Shown in pieces: positions 11,034 to 22,336 of a stretch of 64,000 bases of DNA. Positions within the stretch are counted from its first letter, which is position 1, and every line of letters starts with the position of its first letter. Location of the stretch: positions 722,134 to 786,133 of the forward strand of contig JXTB01000076.1 of NCBI GenBank assembly GCA_002914805.1, written 5' to 3'. Below the pieces are notes generated by a model. That model saw only the letters and a program-made list of their open reading frames with translations, was not told the origin of the DNA and ran no database searches. A program made the position numbers and the translations under genes. Source of the stretch: Parasponia andersonii. Its lineage: Eukaryota; Streptophyta; Magnoliopsida; Rosales; Cannabaceae.

Positions 11034-13062
11034 ATGGCATTAGATAGTCCTGTAAAAGTAGACCATATTTCATCTAGCCTTAGCGAGTCTGACTCTGGGG
11101 ACTCAGAATTTTTAGTACTGAATGAAGAAAGAATCCGTAAGGCTCATACTCATGATGAATCTTAATCTAATCCTAGAAACACTCCAACTGAATCTTCAAG
11201 TCTGGATGACACATCTAGGTTAAACCCAAACAAAAATCCTCCCTCTAAGTTATCAGCTCGAGAGTTAGAAATTTTAGGCGCCTATATGACATTCCTCCAG
11301 AAGTGAAAATTCGCCTTCCAAACTCTGATGAGAGGGCAAATTCTAACATTAAAGAATAGACGTGCTTTTATGAGGTCACCCTAAGAAATGGATTCCGGTT
11401 CCCCCAACCTAGGTTAGCCCAAGAGGTATTATTCCATTTCAACTTAACTCCAGCGTAACTTATGCCTAATGCTTGGAGGCTTTTAATGTCTTTAGTGGTG
11501 CTATTCAAAATAAAGCCAACCCTTTTCCGTCTAGATGAATTCCTTAGTTGCTATTGGATAAAAGAGAACCATGATGACTGAGGTAGATACACATTTGCTT
11601 TCTGAAAGGATTAATAACTCATTGAAGATTACTCACCATACGACAAAGGTTGGAAAGATCGATACTTCTTTGTATCGGAAGAGTATGAATTAGGTCCGAA
11701 TGAAACATTACAAAATCGAGTCCGCACCTCATGGGGTTGCCCCAGTAAATTCTTTTTTCCGAGTTTTGTTTACTTGATAGAATGACTGGCTAATTCTTAA
11801 TACTATGCTTTTGGTGCAGGTCCTTGCTAGAATAATATTCCCTCAGCTAACCCGATTGTGATTGACCGAATTGATGCTATTAAATCCGCCTCTATTAGAA
11901 GCATAAAAGACTTGTTATCTGAAGAGAAGCTATCAAAATCCAACATCTGGAGTTAGGTTCCAAATATCCCTAAAGGTATTCCTCTTGAACTTCCCTCTTA
12001 CTTTACATGGTCACATGTTATCCAATGCGTACTCCAAAAAATCAATGGTCCTCCATTAATTCTAATTCCTCTCACTGAGTCTGAGCAAAAACTTACAGAA
12101 GACAACATTATGAAGCGTGTTCCTCTTAAGCTCTCTACCGATCCAAAAGAGGCCAAGGCACGTCGTTTAGCTAGGCGAACGGGAAAGAAAAGTTCTAGTA
12201 AAGATACTGAAACAATACCAACTCCATCCAATGAGGATACATTGACGTCCAACGCTAAGTCTTCCTTTCAACGCCTGACTGAAATAGAGCTAAAGCATTC
12301 CAAAAGGCAGAAAACTTTTGACATTATCACCTTTGAGATTCCAATAGAGTCTTCTCTTATATCAGATGACTCTATTGTTGACCATGTTAATTATGGGCTT
12401 ACGCTTCCCAAAGACAAGAAAATTATGCAAGAAAAAGGACTGCCCTTTTTAATTGCTGAATCAAAGAGAGAATCTCTCAAGGTATGCCCCCCAAATATCT
12501 TCATGCTTCATGCATTATTTTTTGTTCTACCTACTCTTATTCTTCCTCACTCTAATTTGTGCAGATCAACCAGAGGATTAGCTTCTTTGAATTGATGCTA
12601 AAAGAAGCGGCTGAAAAACTTGAGTCCAGAAAAGCCTTGACTCAAAAGCTCAAGTCGTCCAATGAAGAGCTTTCTCAAAAAATTACAAGTCTTAAAGATA
12701 AAGCCAAGCTGGTTAATGCAAAAATTCTCCAGCTAGAAGAGAATATGTCTAAAAGGGATGCCATCATTCGAACACTCGAAGAAGACAAAAAGAGGCTGGA
12801 TGAAGTCATTGACAGTCTTAAAGAGAAAGCTGAAGATGCATATGATGAAGGCATGTATAAATCTCGCTACCTTTTGTTCAAAGCTTACAAAGAAGGCAAG
12901 GATTCTGAGTGGGATGTTGACAAGGTGATTCAAGAGTACAAAGAAATGGAAAGGGTAGATATAACCAAGAAGGCTCCAACTGAACTTGAGCCAACCAAAA
13001 GTTCTCCAACTGAAACTGAGCCAACCACTGACGGTCTAGCTGACTCTAGTCCCATTGTTTAG
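11034..13062 (+). pseudogene. Antisense additional ORF of the Tat element (Transposase_28-like domain, coiled coil), broken
   Basis: Reads opposite to gag-pol. The 5' part (11034-11760) is interrupted by stops but keeps the signature of the plant 'putative gypsy type transposon' domain (Pfam Transposase_28): FYEVTLRNGFRFPQP, then MPNAWRLLMSL, then FFVSEEYELGP. A possible intron ends GTGCAG near 11819. From 12110 the frame is open: a basic, Ser/Lys-rich stretch up to 12481, an 83-nt intron (12482-12564, GTATGC..TGTGCAG, phase 0) and a second exon to the TAG at 13062. Exon 2 is a long coiled coil (regular Leu/Ile heptads from about 12600 to 12860), ending in an acidic Pro/Thr-rich tail. Antisense extra ORFs are known in Tat elements; their role is not established. 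The 3' half is better preserved than gag-pol. Confidence 0.7.
12482..12564 (+). other. Intron in the Tat antisense ORF
   Basis: Starts CAAG|GTATGC, has a pyrimidine-rich 3' part and ends TTTGTGCAG|ATC. Removing it joins two open frames at a codon boundary. Without splicing the first frame would run into a stop 31 codons beyond the intron. Confidence 0.65.
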
Positions 13063-13479
13063 AGTATCTTCCAAATATGTCCAACTCTTTTAATAATTAT
13101 GTTGTCTTTTGTTATTTTTCATTTTTGAATGAACAATTAAGTTAAAAACTAGATGTAGAAGTACCTTTTATTGTTAGGATCGTGGTATCCTCTTCTCCCC
13201 CCTTAGTCTAAACTGATTACAATTAGGTTGGACTAAAGGATTTTTGTAACCTGCATATTATATGCTTACTCGGAAATAAAATATTAGTTTCACTTAAACT
13301 ATCATAACATTTTATTCCAAATCGATCAACATTAACAAAAAATTGTGTAACTAAAGTTAAACATAAAAACTTCTACTAACTACATATAAGAAACTTGACA
13401 AAGGGAATAACACATATTTAACTAAGCATAAGTAATGTAGTCAAGTAGTCAAAGAAGTAGAAGTGATCGTTAAGCAAAA

Positions 13480-13945
13480 ATTGGCTCGCCAGAATAGGAC
13501 CACATTATACCAAGTGTGGAATGTCTGGGAGGATTCTACACCTAGCTAAATAATGTTTGACTAGGGACGTATGGCTCTCAAGACACGTATGTCCGAAAGG
13601 ATAAGCTTGACGAAAAACATGGCGTCCGGAATTCTTCGTCGGATAGTAGCCAGTCCATCCACAAGGACTCCCGCACCCTTCTAACACTTGGTTAGTTAGG
13701 GGTATAGCTCTCAAGGGCACGTATGCCTGAAAGGATCGGCTCATTAGATGAGTCAAGCATTCAGAATTTTTCGTCGGATTTAGCTAACTCACTAGTAAGG
13801 AATCTGCACCCTTCCACAAGTATAATGAGGGAGCGTATGGCTCTCAGGACATGTATGTCCGAGAGGATCAGCTTGTGGATGGACCAAGTGTCCGGAATTC
13901 TACATCGGAATAAACTAATCTACCCACAAGGAAGACTACACCTTA
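13480..13945. repeat. 133-bp tandem repeat inside the Tat element
   Basis: The word AT(G/A)GCTCTCA, followed by CACGTATGTCCGAAAGGAT-like sequence and a TCCGGAATTCT..CGTCGGA block, recurs at 13571, 13704 and 13837: exactly 133 bases apart. A further partial, more diverged unit precedes them. Short open frames here are artefacts of the repeat. Tandem repeats in the untranslated part of Tat elements are a known trait. Confidence 0.8.
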
Positions 13946-14422
13946 CCAGGCTTGGTAAAAAAGGTTTAACAAGAATCAGCTCAAACAAGCACATATAATT
14001 TCAGTTGAGTCACATCATATTCAATCAAACATTCTCTTTATTTGACTTTTTCTATCTATCATTAGTAAGTTTGAGCGGATAACTGGTTGCGAGAATGATT
14101 CTAAATTGTTCAACCATGTTCACCTTCCTGTAATCACACTTGAAAAGAAAGGTCATTAGTTCATGACAAAATAAATTTTTCTTTTAAATTGTGGCTAGAC
14201 TCATTTATAGATCATGAGTTGCCTACGTACCCTCTGGGAGGGATCAAGCCTTATGTAGTTCATTATATCCCTAACAATTGTATCTAAAACTTAGCATCCA
14301 CTAAAAAGATAAAGATGATACAAACTAAATGTAGATGCCCTAAGAAAAGAAAAAAAATACAAAAACAGAAGGAAAATAAATTCCTTAAACCAAAGAAAAC
14401 TTATTCTTATTGGATGCTTCTA

Positions 14423-15540
14423 CTAAATGTAATATTTTCCCAAATGGATGACATTCAAACTTCGAGTCACCTTCTTCCCTTCCATTGTCTCTAGCCGATA
14501 TACTTCTGATGCCACCACTTTCTTGACTCTATATTGTCCCTCCCAATTTGGGCCAAGCTTTCTAGCTCCCCGCTCTTGTGTGTTCTGAAAGACTTTCTGT
14601 AGCACTAATTCCCCTTCTATAAAGGATCTAGTCTTCACTTTGGAGTTATAATACTTTGTTGCAACTTGCTGGTATGTCGCGAGTTTGACTGTTGCCTGCT
14701 CGCTCTGTTCTTCTAGAAAGTCAAGACTATCTATCATCAACCCTTCATTTTCATTCTCTTTTAGCAACTCTGTTCGGATGGTAGGAAGCTGTATTTCAGC
14801 TTGAATAACAGCTTCTGCACTATATACTAAAGAAAATGGGCTCTCATTAGTTGCTATTCTTGGAGTGGTTCGGTATACACATAGTACTCCATTCAACTCC
14901 TCAACCCATCGTCCTTTTAATTTCTCCAACCTCTTCTTCAATGTATTCATTATTGTTTTATTGGTTGCCTCAGCCTGACCATTTCCTTGTGGATATCTTA
15001 GGGTAGAAAAATTCAAGTAAATCTTCCAGCGCTTACAGAATGACTAAAATTTACCAGCTGAAAATTGAAGTCCGTTATCTGTCACAATCTCCTTTGGTAC
15101 TCCGAATCGGCAAATAACATGTTTCCAGATAAAATTTTCTACATCACTCTCTTTGATTGAGAATAAGCTTTGGCCTCCACCAATTTAGAGAAGTAATCTG
15201 TAACTGCAAGCATATACTTTTTTTGGGCAAGAGCTTGTGGTAAGGGTCCTACTATGTCCATTCCCCAGACCATAAAAGGCCATGGATGTGACACAAATGA
15301 TAAGTTCTCAGCTGGTTGATGGATATAGGGCGCAAATCTTTGACACTTATCACACCTTTTAACATACTCGTCAGCATCTTTTCTCATGGTAGGCTAATAA
15401 TAGCCTTGTTGCAAAGCTTTTTGAGACATCGAACGCCCATCTGAATGATTACAGCACTGGCCTTCATGTATCTCTCCCAGCACGTAACGACCTTCTTCAA
15501 GAGTAGCACGTCTCATATATGGACTAGAAAAAGACCTCCT
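14423..15540 (-). pseudogene. Integrase region of the Tat element
   Basis: The upstream part carries the zinc-binding half with CDKC in a YVKRCDKCQRF context, then the start of the catalytic core (GMDIVGPLP, with the first Asp). After a disrupted stretch around 15010-15140 the core resumes at YPQGNGQAEATNK, which supplies the final Glu of the D-D-E triad, and runs to a C-terminal tail with GPNWEGQYRV, ending ..NVIHLGKYYI. The middle Asp region is scrambled by frameshifts and stops. The enzyme would have inserted the element's DNA; this copy is dead. Confidence 0.8.
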
Positions 15541-15549
15541 ATACAACTT

Positions 15550-16150
15550 TCAACCGATCATAGTATACCTTGCTGACTGGGCTTTTATTTTTCGAGCGAG
15601 TCTCCGGTCTTCTGGTACTACCTCATCTCTTAAGTATTGTATGATATGAGTCATCCAGTTATCTCCAGTGGATACTGTAGAAATTTCAACTTCTGTTTCA
15701 ACAACTTTTTCTTCGATACTGGGCTTCTCGAGGTATTTAACAGGAATAGTTTGACTACTCTGGAAGTCTGTGGCCAACACAAGGTTTGCTAAAGCATCTG
15801 TATGAGAATTTTCTCCCCGAGGAACTTAAGTGACCTCGCAGTTTTCAAACTCTGAAATCAACGAATTCACTTTGGACAAGTATGCATTCATCTTCCTATC
15901 TCTTGCTTTGTAATCACCCTTAATTTGGTTGACTATAAGTTTAGAGTCACTAGTAACCTTCAGCCTCCTTGTTCTAATTGCTTTAGCTAGTCTTAGTCCC
16001 ATTATGATGGCCTCATATTATGCTTTGTTATTCGACGCTTTAAACTTCAACCAGAATGCTTGCTCAATTATCTCTCCAGCTGGCAATTTAAGGATGACTC
16101 CAACTCTACTACCGTTCATATTTGATGATCCATCTACTTTCAATGCCCAA
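15550..16150 (-). pseudogene. Second RNase H domain of the Tat element
   Basis: Starts WALKVDGSSN (first catalytic Asp). After a stop near 16018 the frame continues with YEA (Glu), TSDSKLIVNQ (second Asp) and DALANL near 15790. An additional RNase H of this archaeal-like type placed between the reverse transcriptase/RNase H and the integrase is diagnostic of the Tat lineage. Confidence 0.7.
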
Positions 16151-17655
16151 CCTCCTTCTTCTTGTACAACTTTATGGTCTGAATCATTCCTATTAGTGAG
16201 TTTTGCCACGAAATTAACTAGCACTTGCGACTTCAATGTTGTTCTATTCTGGAAGGTGATATCAAATTTACCTAACTCCACAGCCCACTTGGTCAACCTT
16301 CCACTCACCTCTGGTTTATGAAGAACTGCACGAAGAGGAAAAGCTGTAACTATGATAATTGGGTAACACTGGAAGTAAGGCTTTAACTTGCGCGCTGCCA
16401 TTATTAAGGCAAGAGCAAGCTTCTCGATCATCAGGTATCGACTCTCTATATCTTGAAGAGTATGACTCACATAATAGACAGGTTGCTGCAACTTTCCTTC
16501 CTCCCTGATAAGGACTGAATTGATAGTTGTATCCGACACAGCCAAATATAAAAGGAGTGGTTCTCCATCAAGAGGGTTTGACAATAATGATGGGGTTGAT
16601 AGGTACAATTTTAACTTCTCGAAGGAATCCTCACACTCCTCATTCTACACAAACTTCTTATTTCCTTTGAGGAGATTAAAAAATGGAAGACACTTATTTG
16701 AGGACCTAGATATGAACCTGTTGAGTGCAGCTACACGGCCCACCATTTTCTAGACTTCTTTTTTATTTCGTAGAGACGACATGTTAAGGAATGCTTGAAT
16801 ATGATTTGGATTAGCTTTTATTCCTCTCTGCGTGATCAGATATCCAAGAAATTTCCTGGAGGAAACCCCAAATGAACACTTTGCTAGATTCAACTTCATG
16901 TTATATTGCCTAAGGATTACAAAACACTCTTTCAAATCTCGAATATGATCTTCTGCCTTTAGTGACTTAGCCAACATATCATCTATATATACTTTCATTT
17001 TCTGCTCGATTAGAGATGCAAACATCTTATTAACTAGTCTCTGGTATGTTGCTCCCGTATTCTTTAATCCAAAAGGCATCACCTTGTAGCAATAGAGTCC
17101 CCTTTCAGTGATGAATGCAGTCTTCTTCTGATCCTCTGAATGCATGAGAATTTGATTGTACCCAGAAAAAGCATCCATGAAACTCATCAATTGGTGTCCA
17201 GCGGTAGCATCTACTAATCTATCTATATGTCAAAGAGGGAAACTATCTTTAGGACATGCCTTATTGAGGTCGGTGAAATCTATACAAACTCGCCACTTCC
17301 CGTTCTTCTTTCTAACAATGACAATATTGGCTAACCAATTTGAATAAAGAACTTCGCGGATGAATCTAGCTTCCAATAACCTCCGAACTTCCTCATTTAT
17401 AATTTTGTTCCGCTCGATTCCAAACTTCCATCTTTTCTACTTCATCGATTTATGCTCTGGATCTACATTCAATTAGTGGGTGATTATATTTGGATCTATA
17501 CCAGGCATATCTGAATGAGACCATGCAAAACTGTCTTTGTTCCTCTTCAAAAACTCAACTAAGGCCTCTCGAATTTCAGGGGGAAGTAATGATCCAATAA
17601 AAATAGTTTGATCAAGGTTATCTGGATCTATTGGAATTTCATCTAGCTCTTCCAT
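16150..17655 (-). pseudogene. Reverse transcriptase and first RNase H of the Tat element
   Basis: The N-terminal section ends at about 17473. The palm follows with MDAFSGYNQI, MPFGLKNTGATYQR and the active-site YIDDM (17000-16985; usually YVDDM). The connection contains FLGYLITQRGI and the first RNase H starts around LYLAVSD, with YYVSHTL. Stops occur near 17460, 17230, 16750 and 16610. The original role was copying element RNA into DNA. Confidence 0.8.
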
Positions 17656-17659
17656 GGCT

Positions 17660-18480
17660 GGTTCCTCTTTACGACGATTCTCTGAAGTTTCCCCCTTTAT
17701 CTGTAATGGCTATAAGGCCAACTTCTTCCCTTTCATTGCTATTGGATAACACCCTTATGCTGATACTTGATCTCCTCTTATCCTCTTGACTCCCTTCTTT
17801 GTTGGAAACCTGATCACTTGATGGTAAGTAGAAAGAACTACTTGCATTGAGTGAATCCACGGTCGTCCGAGAATTATGTTGTATGCTGAAGGGCAATCCA
17901 TTACTAAGAATTTCATCATCCTGTTCTCTCCCTCAGCATAAATGGGAAGAGTAATGTTCTCTCCCTCTCTATCTTGTCTTCATCGATACCCATCTCCTTT
18001 AACGCTGAAAGGAATATTACATTGGCTGAAATCCAGTTATCTACTAATATTCTTTTAATCAAGTAGTTGGCTATATTGAGTGAAATAACAAGGGCATCGT
18101 CGTGCAGCCTACATAATGTGGACACTTCTTCATTATGAAAAGTGATGACTTGGTCAAGCAAGGAATCAGTAGTGTCCATTATTGGAAAATTTTCCTTTGC
18201 CCTTCTAGTATGCCCCTTTATTGATAAGTTTGTTGATCCACTATAAACTGACCCACCACAAATTATGTTGACTACTCGACGTGTTTTTGGTGGCAGAGGA
18301 ATCTGTTCATGCTGCCCTTCCTGTACTTCCAACAAATTTTTTCCTCTTTCGGTTAGAAATTCCTTCAAATGCCCTTTCTTCAACAATTTGATGATTTCAA
18401 AGCGAAGTTGTCGACAATCATAAGTATTATGCCCATGGTCTTGATGGAATTCACAATATTTATTCATGTTTCTATCTTCA
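17660..18480 (-). pseudogene. Gag C-terminal finger and aspartic protease of the Tat element
   Basis: Begins YCEFHQDHGHNTYDC, the finger-like motif typical of Tat Gag, followed by a basic region. The protease appears as ALVISLNIANYLIKRILV then DNWISANVIF. The usual active site is D-(T/S/N)-G-(S)-S, so the Gly is replaced by Trp, which should inactivate it. The frame stops at 17916 and later protease residues are scattered across frames. Confidence 0.65.
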
Positions 18481-19880
18481 GTTCATCCTTTCATCTTTCC
18501 TGACCAATTCACGTCGTTCCTCCCACGAAGGTGCGACAGTACCAACTTAATGGCTGAAATATTTAGTAGATATGCAGGTGTAACTGCAACATGTTAGGGT
18601 GGGCTCCTTGGCCTTCTGTCTTCTCTCCTTCTTCGATTATTATCATACCTTGGTGCAACCTATTAATCTCTTCCTCGCTTTTCTCCCCTATTGTCATTCC
18701 TTTGTTCATTCAACCTAAAGTCGGTTGACTCAAAGGTATTTGATTGGCTTCCTTCCTCCTCAAAGGTAATTTCTCCTTTAGCATGTTGTAGGGCATCCTC
18801 CATTGTTAAAAGCTTTTTTGTGGTCAACTCATAATACAATCTTGAGTCAAGGTCCAATCCTTTCCTGAACACCTCAATTGCCATGGATTCGTTACACTTT
18901 AGGATCTGAATTCTTTCATTATTGAAATGCTGCACATATGCCTTCAATGTTTCGTTCCTTTTCTTGGTGATTCTAAAAAGGTCTATTGTCTTCTTAACTA
19001 GATCCATGCAAGATGCGAATTTGCTCAAGAACTTTTTAGTCAGATCTGAGTATGACTCAATGGACCTTAGTTCTAATTTGCACCACCACGAAAATGCAGG
19101 CCCAACTAGGCTAGAAGAAAAGGTCTTGCACGGTTAACATGATCTGGTCGAAGTAGCATATGTGCTGGTAGGGGTCAGTTTCTCCATTATATTCTTTAAA
19201 TTTTGGGGCCGTGAATTTAGTTGGAATCTCCACTCCCACTATGTGGTCAGCTAGAGGAGTCCTCCTAACTGAATCTACTAGCAGCTCGTAGTCTAACTGG
19301 GATCCTACCTTCTTTGTCACATGAGACTCCAAACTAGTCATCCAATCGAATAGTGCATTCATCATTAAGTTTGCTTCATAAGAGGTTCCTTGTGGAAGGG
19401 TTTGGTGACCAGTTGTGGGAATGGTGCTATGATCTATTGGATGAGTGGGATTTACTCCTTCTCGTGGTTGGTTTTCTTGACTATTATTGTTTGCTGGACG
19501 AGAATTTGTGGGAGTTACGAGAATGGATGGATCCCTACTAGTGTTGCCAGGTGTGAAAGGTTGCGTCCTCGAGATTGGACTGAATTGTCCCATTGGAGGC
19601 ACTATTCCATAATTTGGAATAAGGGAACGATTGGTGTGCCCGCAGCCAATATTGGCGTCGATGCTACTGGTTCATCTAAATTAATGATTGACAGATGACA
19701 ACACATCGAGTTGGCTACAGAACGATTGGTTTTCAGTGCGAATCGACTGATTCTCGGTTGATATCTCAACCATCGCCGTTCGTTAGCCTCCATTCTTTCT
19801 AACATACGAGCAATCTGTTACACCAAGGTCAGGTCCCCACCACTTTTGACGTTTCTCGCACTGTCATTCTGATCTGCCAT
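18480..19880 (-). pseudogene. Gag of the Tat element
   Basis: The ATG at 19880 (MADQNDSAR) gives an early stop about 20 codons in. The frame then stays open through a Pro/Thr-rich N-terminus to the capsid-like core (YNGETDPYQHICYFDQIM, the Retrotrans_gag signature), breaks by frameshift near 19115 and resumes with ETLKAYVQHFNNERIQI and FRKGL. The product would form the retroelement particle. Confidence 0.75.
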
Positions 19881-19936
19881 GGCGCTTCTTAGTCTTCCTG
19901 GTTGTTGGATGCTTACTGGAAATTGATGACTAAAGG

Positions 19937-19956
19937 CCCCACGGTGAGCGCCAAAT
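19937..19956 (-). other. Primer-binding-site-like block of the Tat element
   Basis: Immediately after the 5' LTR the minus strand reads ATTTGGCGCTCACCGTGGGG. The TTTGGCGC..GTGGGG pattern is typical of Tat/Athila-type primer sites, but I do not assign the tRNA. Confidence 0.6.
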
Positions 19957-20663
19957 TATAGATGCTGAATTCTACAATTACTTGATTAGGGCTAATAATC
20001 ACCAGAGCCACTGCAACCAAGAAGATCTACCAAAGTTTTCTGGACCGCCAGGGATACCTGCAAAAAAGAGACTCCGACGCTCAAATCAAAAAAGTGTAAG
20101 ATAAATAAAATTGAAGGACTCATTACATATTTATAAGCTTAGAAATAGATATCTTAGTTATGGTAAAACTCTTATAATTATCAGAAAATATTTAAAAACA
20201 AGTAACAAGATAAGATTAGGATACTTACCTAATCTTACTTATTCAATTAAAAATTCTAGCAAGATAATAAGATTGAAATATCTACTTACCCGGAAGATAT
20301 CAGGAAGATTAAGATTGAATCGTCTTGATTCAGATTTCAAATAAAAATTACTTTACCCAACCCCTCCAGTTAGGTATTTTCTGTAAGGTCGAGTCGAGTC
20401 AACCCTTACTTATATGACTAAAACCCTTTAAAAACATCTACAAATTAGACTCCTCCAAACTTGGGTTGATTGAAATCTACCTTCCATAAATTGAGCTATC
20501 ATATATTCTCTTTATGTATTTTTTATAGCCAATCATCCTTAAATAAGATGAGTGAAATCCAGTCATTCGTAACTGAGTTGACCTGAGTCGACCATCACTT
20601 TCAAATACTCGACTATTATTTTTTGGAGGCTAAAATTGAGAGGATCGAAATTCAACCCCAACA
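19957..20663 (-). repeat. 5' LTR of the Tat element (707 bp)
   Basis: Partner of 9443-10167. On the coding (minus) strand it begins TGTTGGGGTTGAAT. Its plus-strand left edge has mutated from TG to TA. It is followed downstream on the minus strand by the primer-binding-site-like block. Confidence 0.85.
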
Positions 20664-20668
20664 AGTAT
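20664..20668. repeat. Target-site duplication (AGTAT), right
   Basis: Perfect copy of 9438-9442. It fixes the insertion point in the AKR 5' flank. Confidence 0.9.
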
Positions 20669-20711
20669 CGATTGCGCTAGCATTTTGCCGCCAACAGTTT
20701 CAGACGAGCAC

Positions 20712-20720
20712 CTATTTAAG
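20712..20720 (+). promoter_or_regulatory. Probable TATA box of AKR copy 1
   Basis: CTATTTAAG lies about 70 bases upstream of the ATG at 20783 and only 44 bases beyond the Gypsy target duplication. Everything further upstream has been displaced 11 kb by the insertion. Confidence 0.5.
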
Positions 20721-21192
20721 AGCACCAATGGAACTGACTTACAAAGCCACTGAATAACAAAGGTGATATTAAAAAGAAAAAAATGGCGTCGAAACTGGAA
20801 ACAATCAAGATGGGCTCACAAGGCCTAGAGGTCTCCGCACAGGGCCTGGGTTGCATGAACATGTCGGCCTTTTACGATCCACCGAAGCCCGAACCCGATA
20901 TGATCGCTCTCATCCACCACGCCATTAACTCCGACGTCACCTTCCTTGACACCTCCGACGACTACGGACCATTCACCAATGAAATCCTACTCGGAAAGGT
21001 TCTTCTGGTTTCTCTTCTTTTTCCCATTTTTTGCTCTGTTTTGTGTGTGTTCGGGTTTTTGAATCGATTTTGTGTAATGGGTGGGCGCTTAAGAGGAGAA
21101 GAGAGGGGGGGAGGGAATGAGAGAGAGAGTTCAGCTGGCTACCGAATTCGGCGTAAGATTTTCTGAAGACCGTAAGACCCAGCTAACGTTAG

Positions 21193-21624
<432 letters not shown>

Positions 21625-21672
21625 TGAGTCTCGTTGATGAAGATTATCTATTTTATATATATATATAGGTTG

Positions 21673-21809
21673 NNNNNNNNNNNNNNNNNNNNNNNNNNNN
21701 NNNNNNNNNNNNNNNNNNNNNNNNNNNNNNNNNNNNNNNNNNNNNNNNNNNNNNNNNNNNNNNNNNNNNNNNNNNNNNNNNNNNNNNNNNNNNNNNNNNN
21801 NNNNNNNNN
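21673..21809. other. Assembly gap (137 N)
   Basis: Lies in intron 3 of AKR copy 1, at the left end of the Copia element. The first 60-70 bases of that LTR and the left target duplication are hidden here. Confidence 0.98.
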
Positions 21810-22266
21810 AAAAAAAAACGCCGAAATAAAAATAAATAGGACACACACAAAATTAGCGTGGTTCACCAAATTGGCTACGTCTACGGAACTGCTGCAGATT
21901 TTCACTATTGAGAGAAAAGGAACCTTTACAAGTGTTTACAAATACTTACTCAGTACTCCTCACACCCAGACTCCGAATACACCCAAAAGAAAAATTATAT
22001 TTTTCTCTAACTCTCAAGAGTAAACTCACTCTAATACTCTCACAACACTTGGTGTTTCTTACACTCTGGAATGATTTACAATGAGGAATAGTACCCCTAT
22101 TTATAGTGTGAGGTTCTTCAGCCTTATACATGTTTTTTGCCAATTTTTGCCATATTTAATACACGGTTTATACACGTTTTCTTTACCGTGTTTTATTTGT
22201 TGGCTGACATAGAGCTTTTAATGCTCATTACACGGTTTTGAAAACTGTATGTACAACGTGTCAACA
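21751..22266 (-). repeat. 3' LTR of the Copia element (left end in gap)
   Basis: Visible from 21810 to the terminal TCAACA at 22266. Aligns without indels from 21819 with the right LTR from 26315. The start is inferred. Confidence 0.8.
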
Positions 22267-22280
22267 ATCTCCCACTTGAA
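22267..22280 (-). other. Polypurine tract of the Copia element
   Basis: Minus strand reads TTCAAGTGGGAGAT directly before the 3' LTR. Confidence 0.75.
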
Positions 22281-22336
22281 GACTGATTTCAATCATATCT
22301 TCACACTCGATTAACCAGCAACTCATCCCCGCATCG

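Larger units (their letters stand above)
9443..20663 (-). mobile_element. Ty3/Gypsy retrotransposon, Tat lineage, degenerate full-length copy
   Basis: The 11.2-kb element reads right to left. It is flanked by a perfect 5-bp target duplication AGTAT (9438-9442 and 20664-20668). Both LTRs, a primer-binding-site-like block, a polypurine tract and the order gag, protease, reverse transcriptase, RNase H, second RNase H, integrase are visible. A second RNase H and an extra reading frame on the opposite strand between integrase and 3' LTR are features of the Tat lineage (Grande/Retand-like). Frames are broken by many stops and frameshifts, so it cannot act autonomously. Its 5' LTR end lies about 120 bases upstream of the first AKR start codon. 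Confidence 0.9.

Noticed and set aside
13505..13998. Open frames of 83 and 91 codons on opposite strands
   Set aside because: They coincide with the 133-bp tandem repeat and have no protein domain.
20728..20757. Nine-codon upstream ORF before AKR copy 1
   Set aside because: The probable transcription start, about 30 bases beyond the TATA-like box at 20712, falls at or after its ATG, and the gene is dead.
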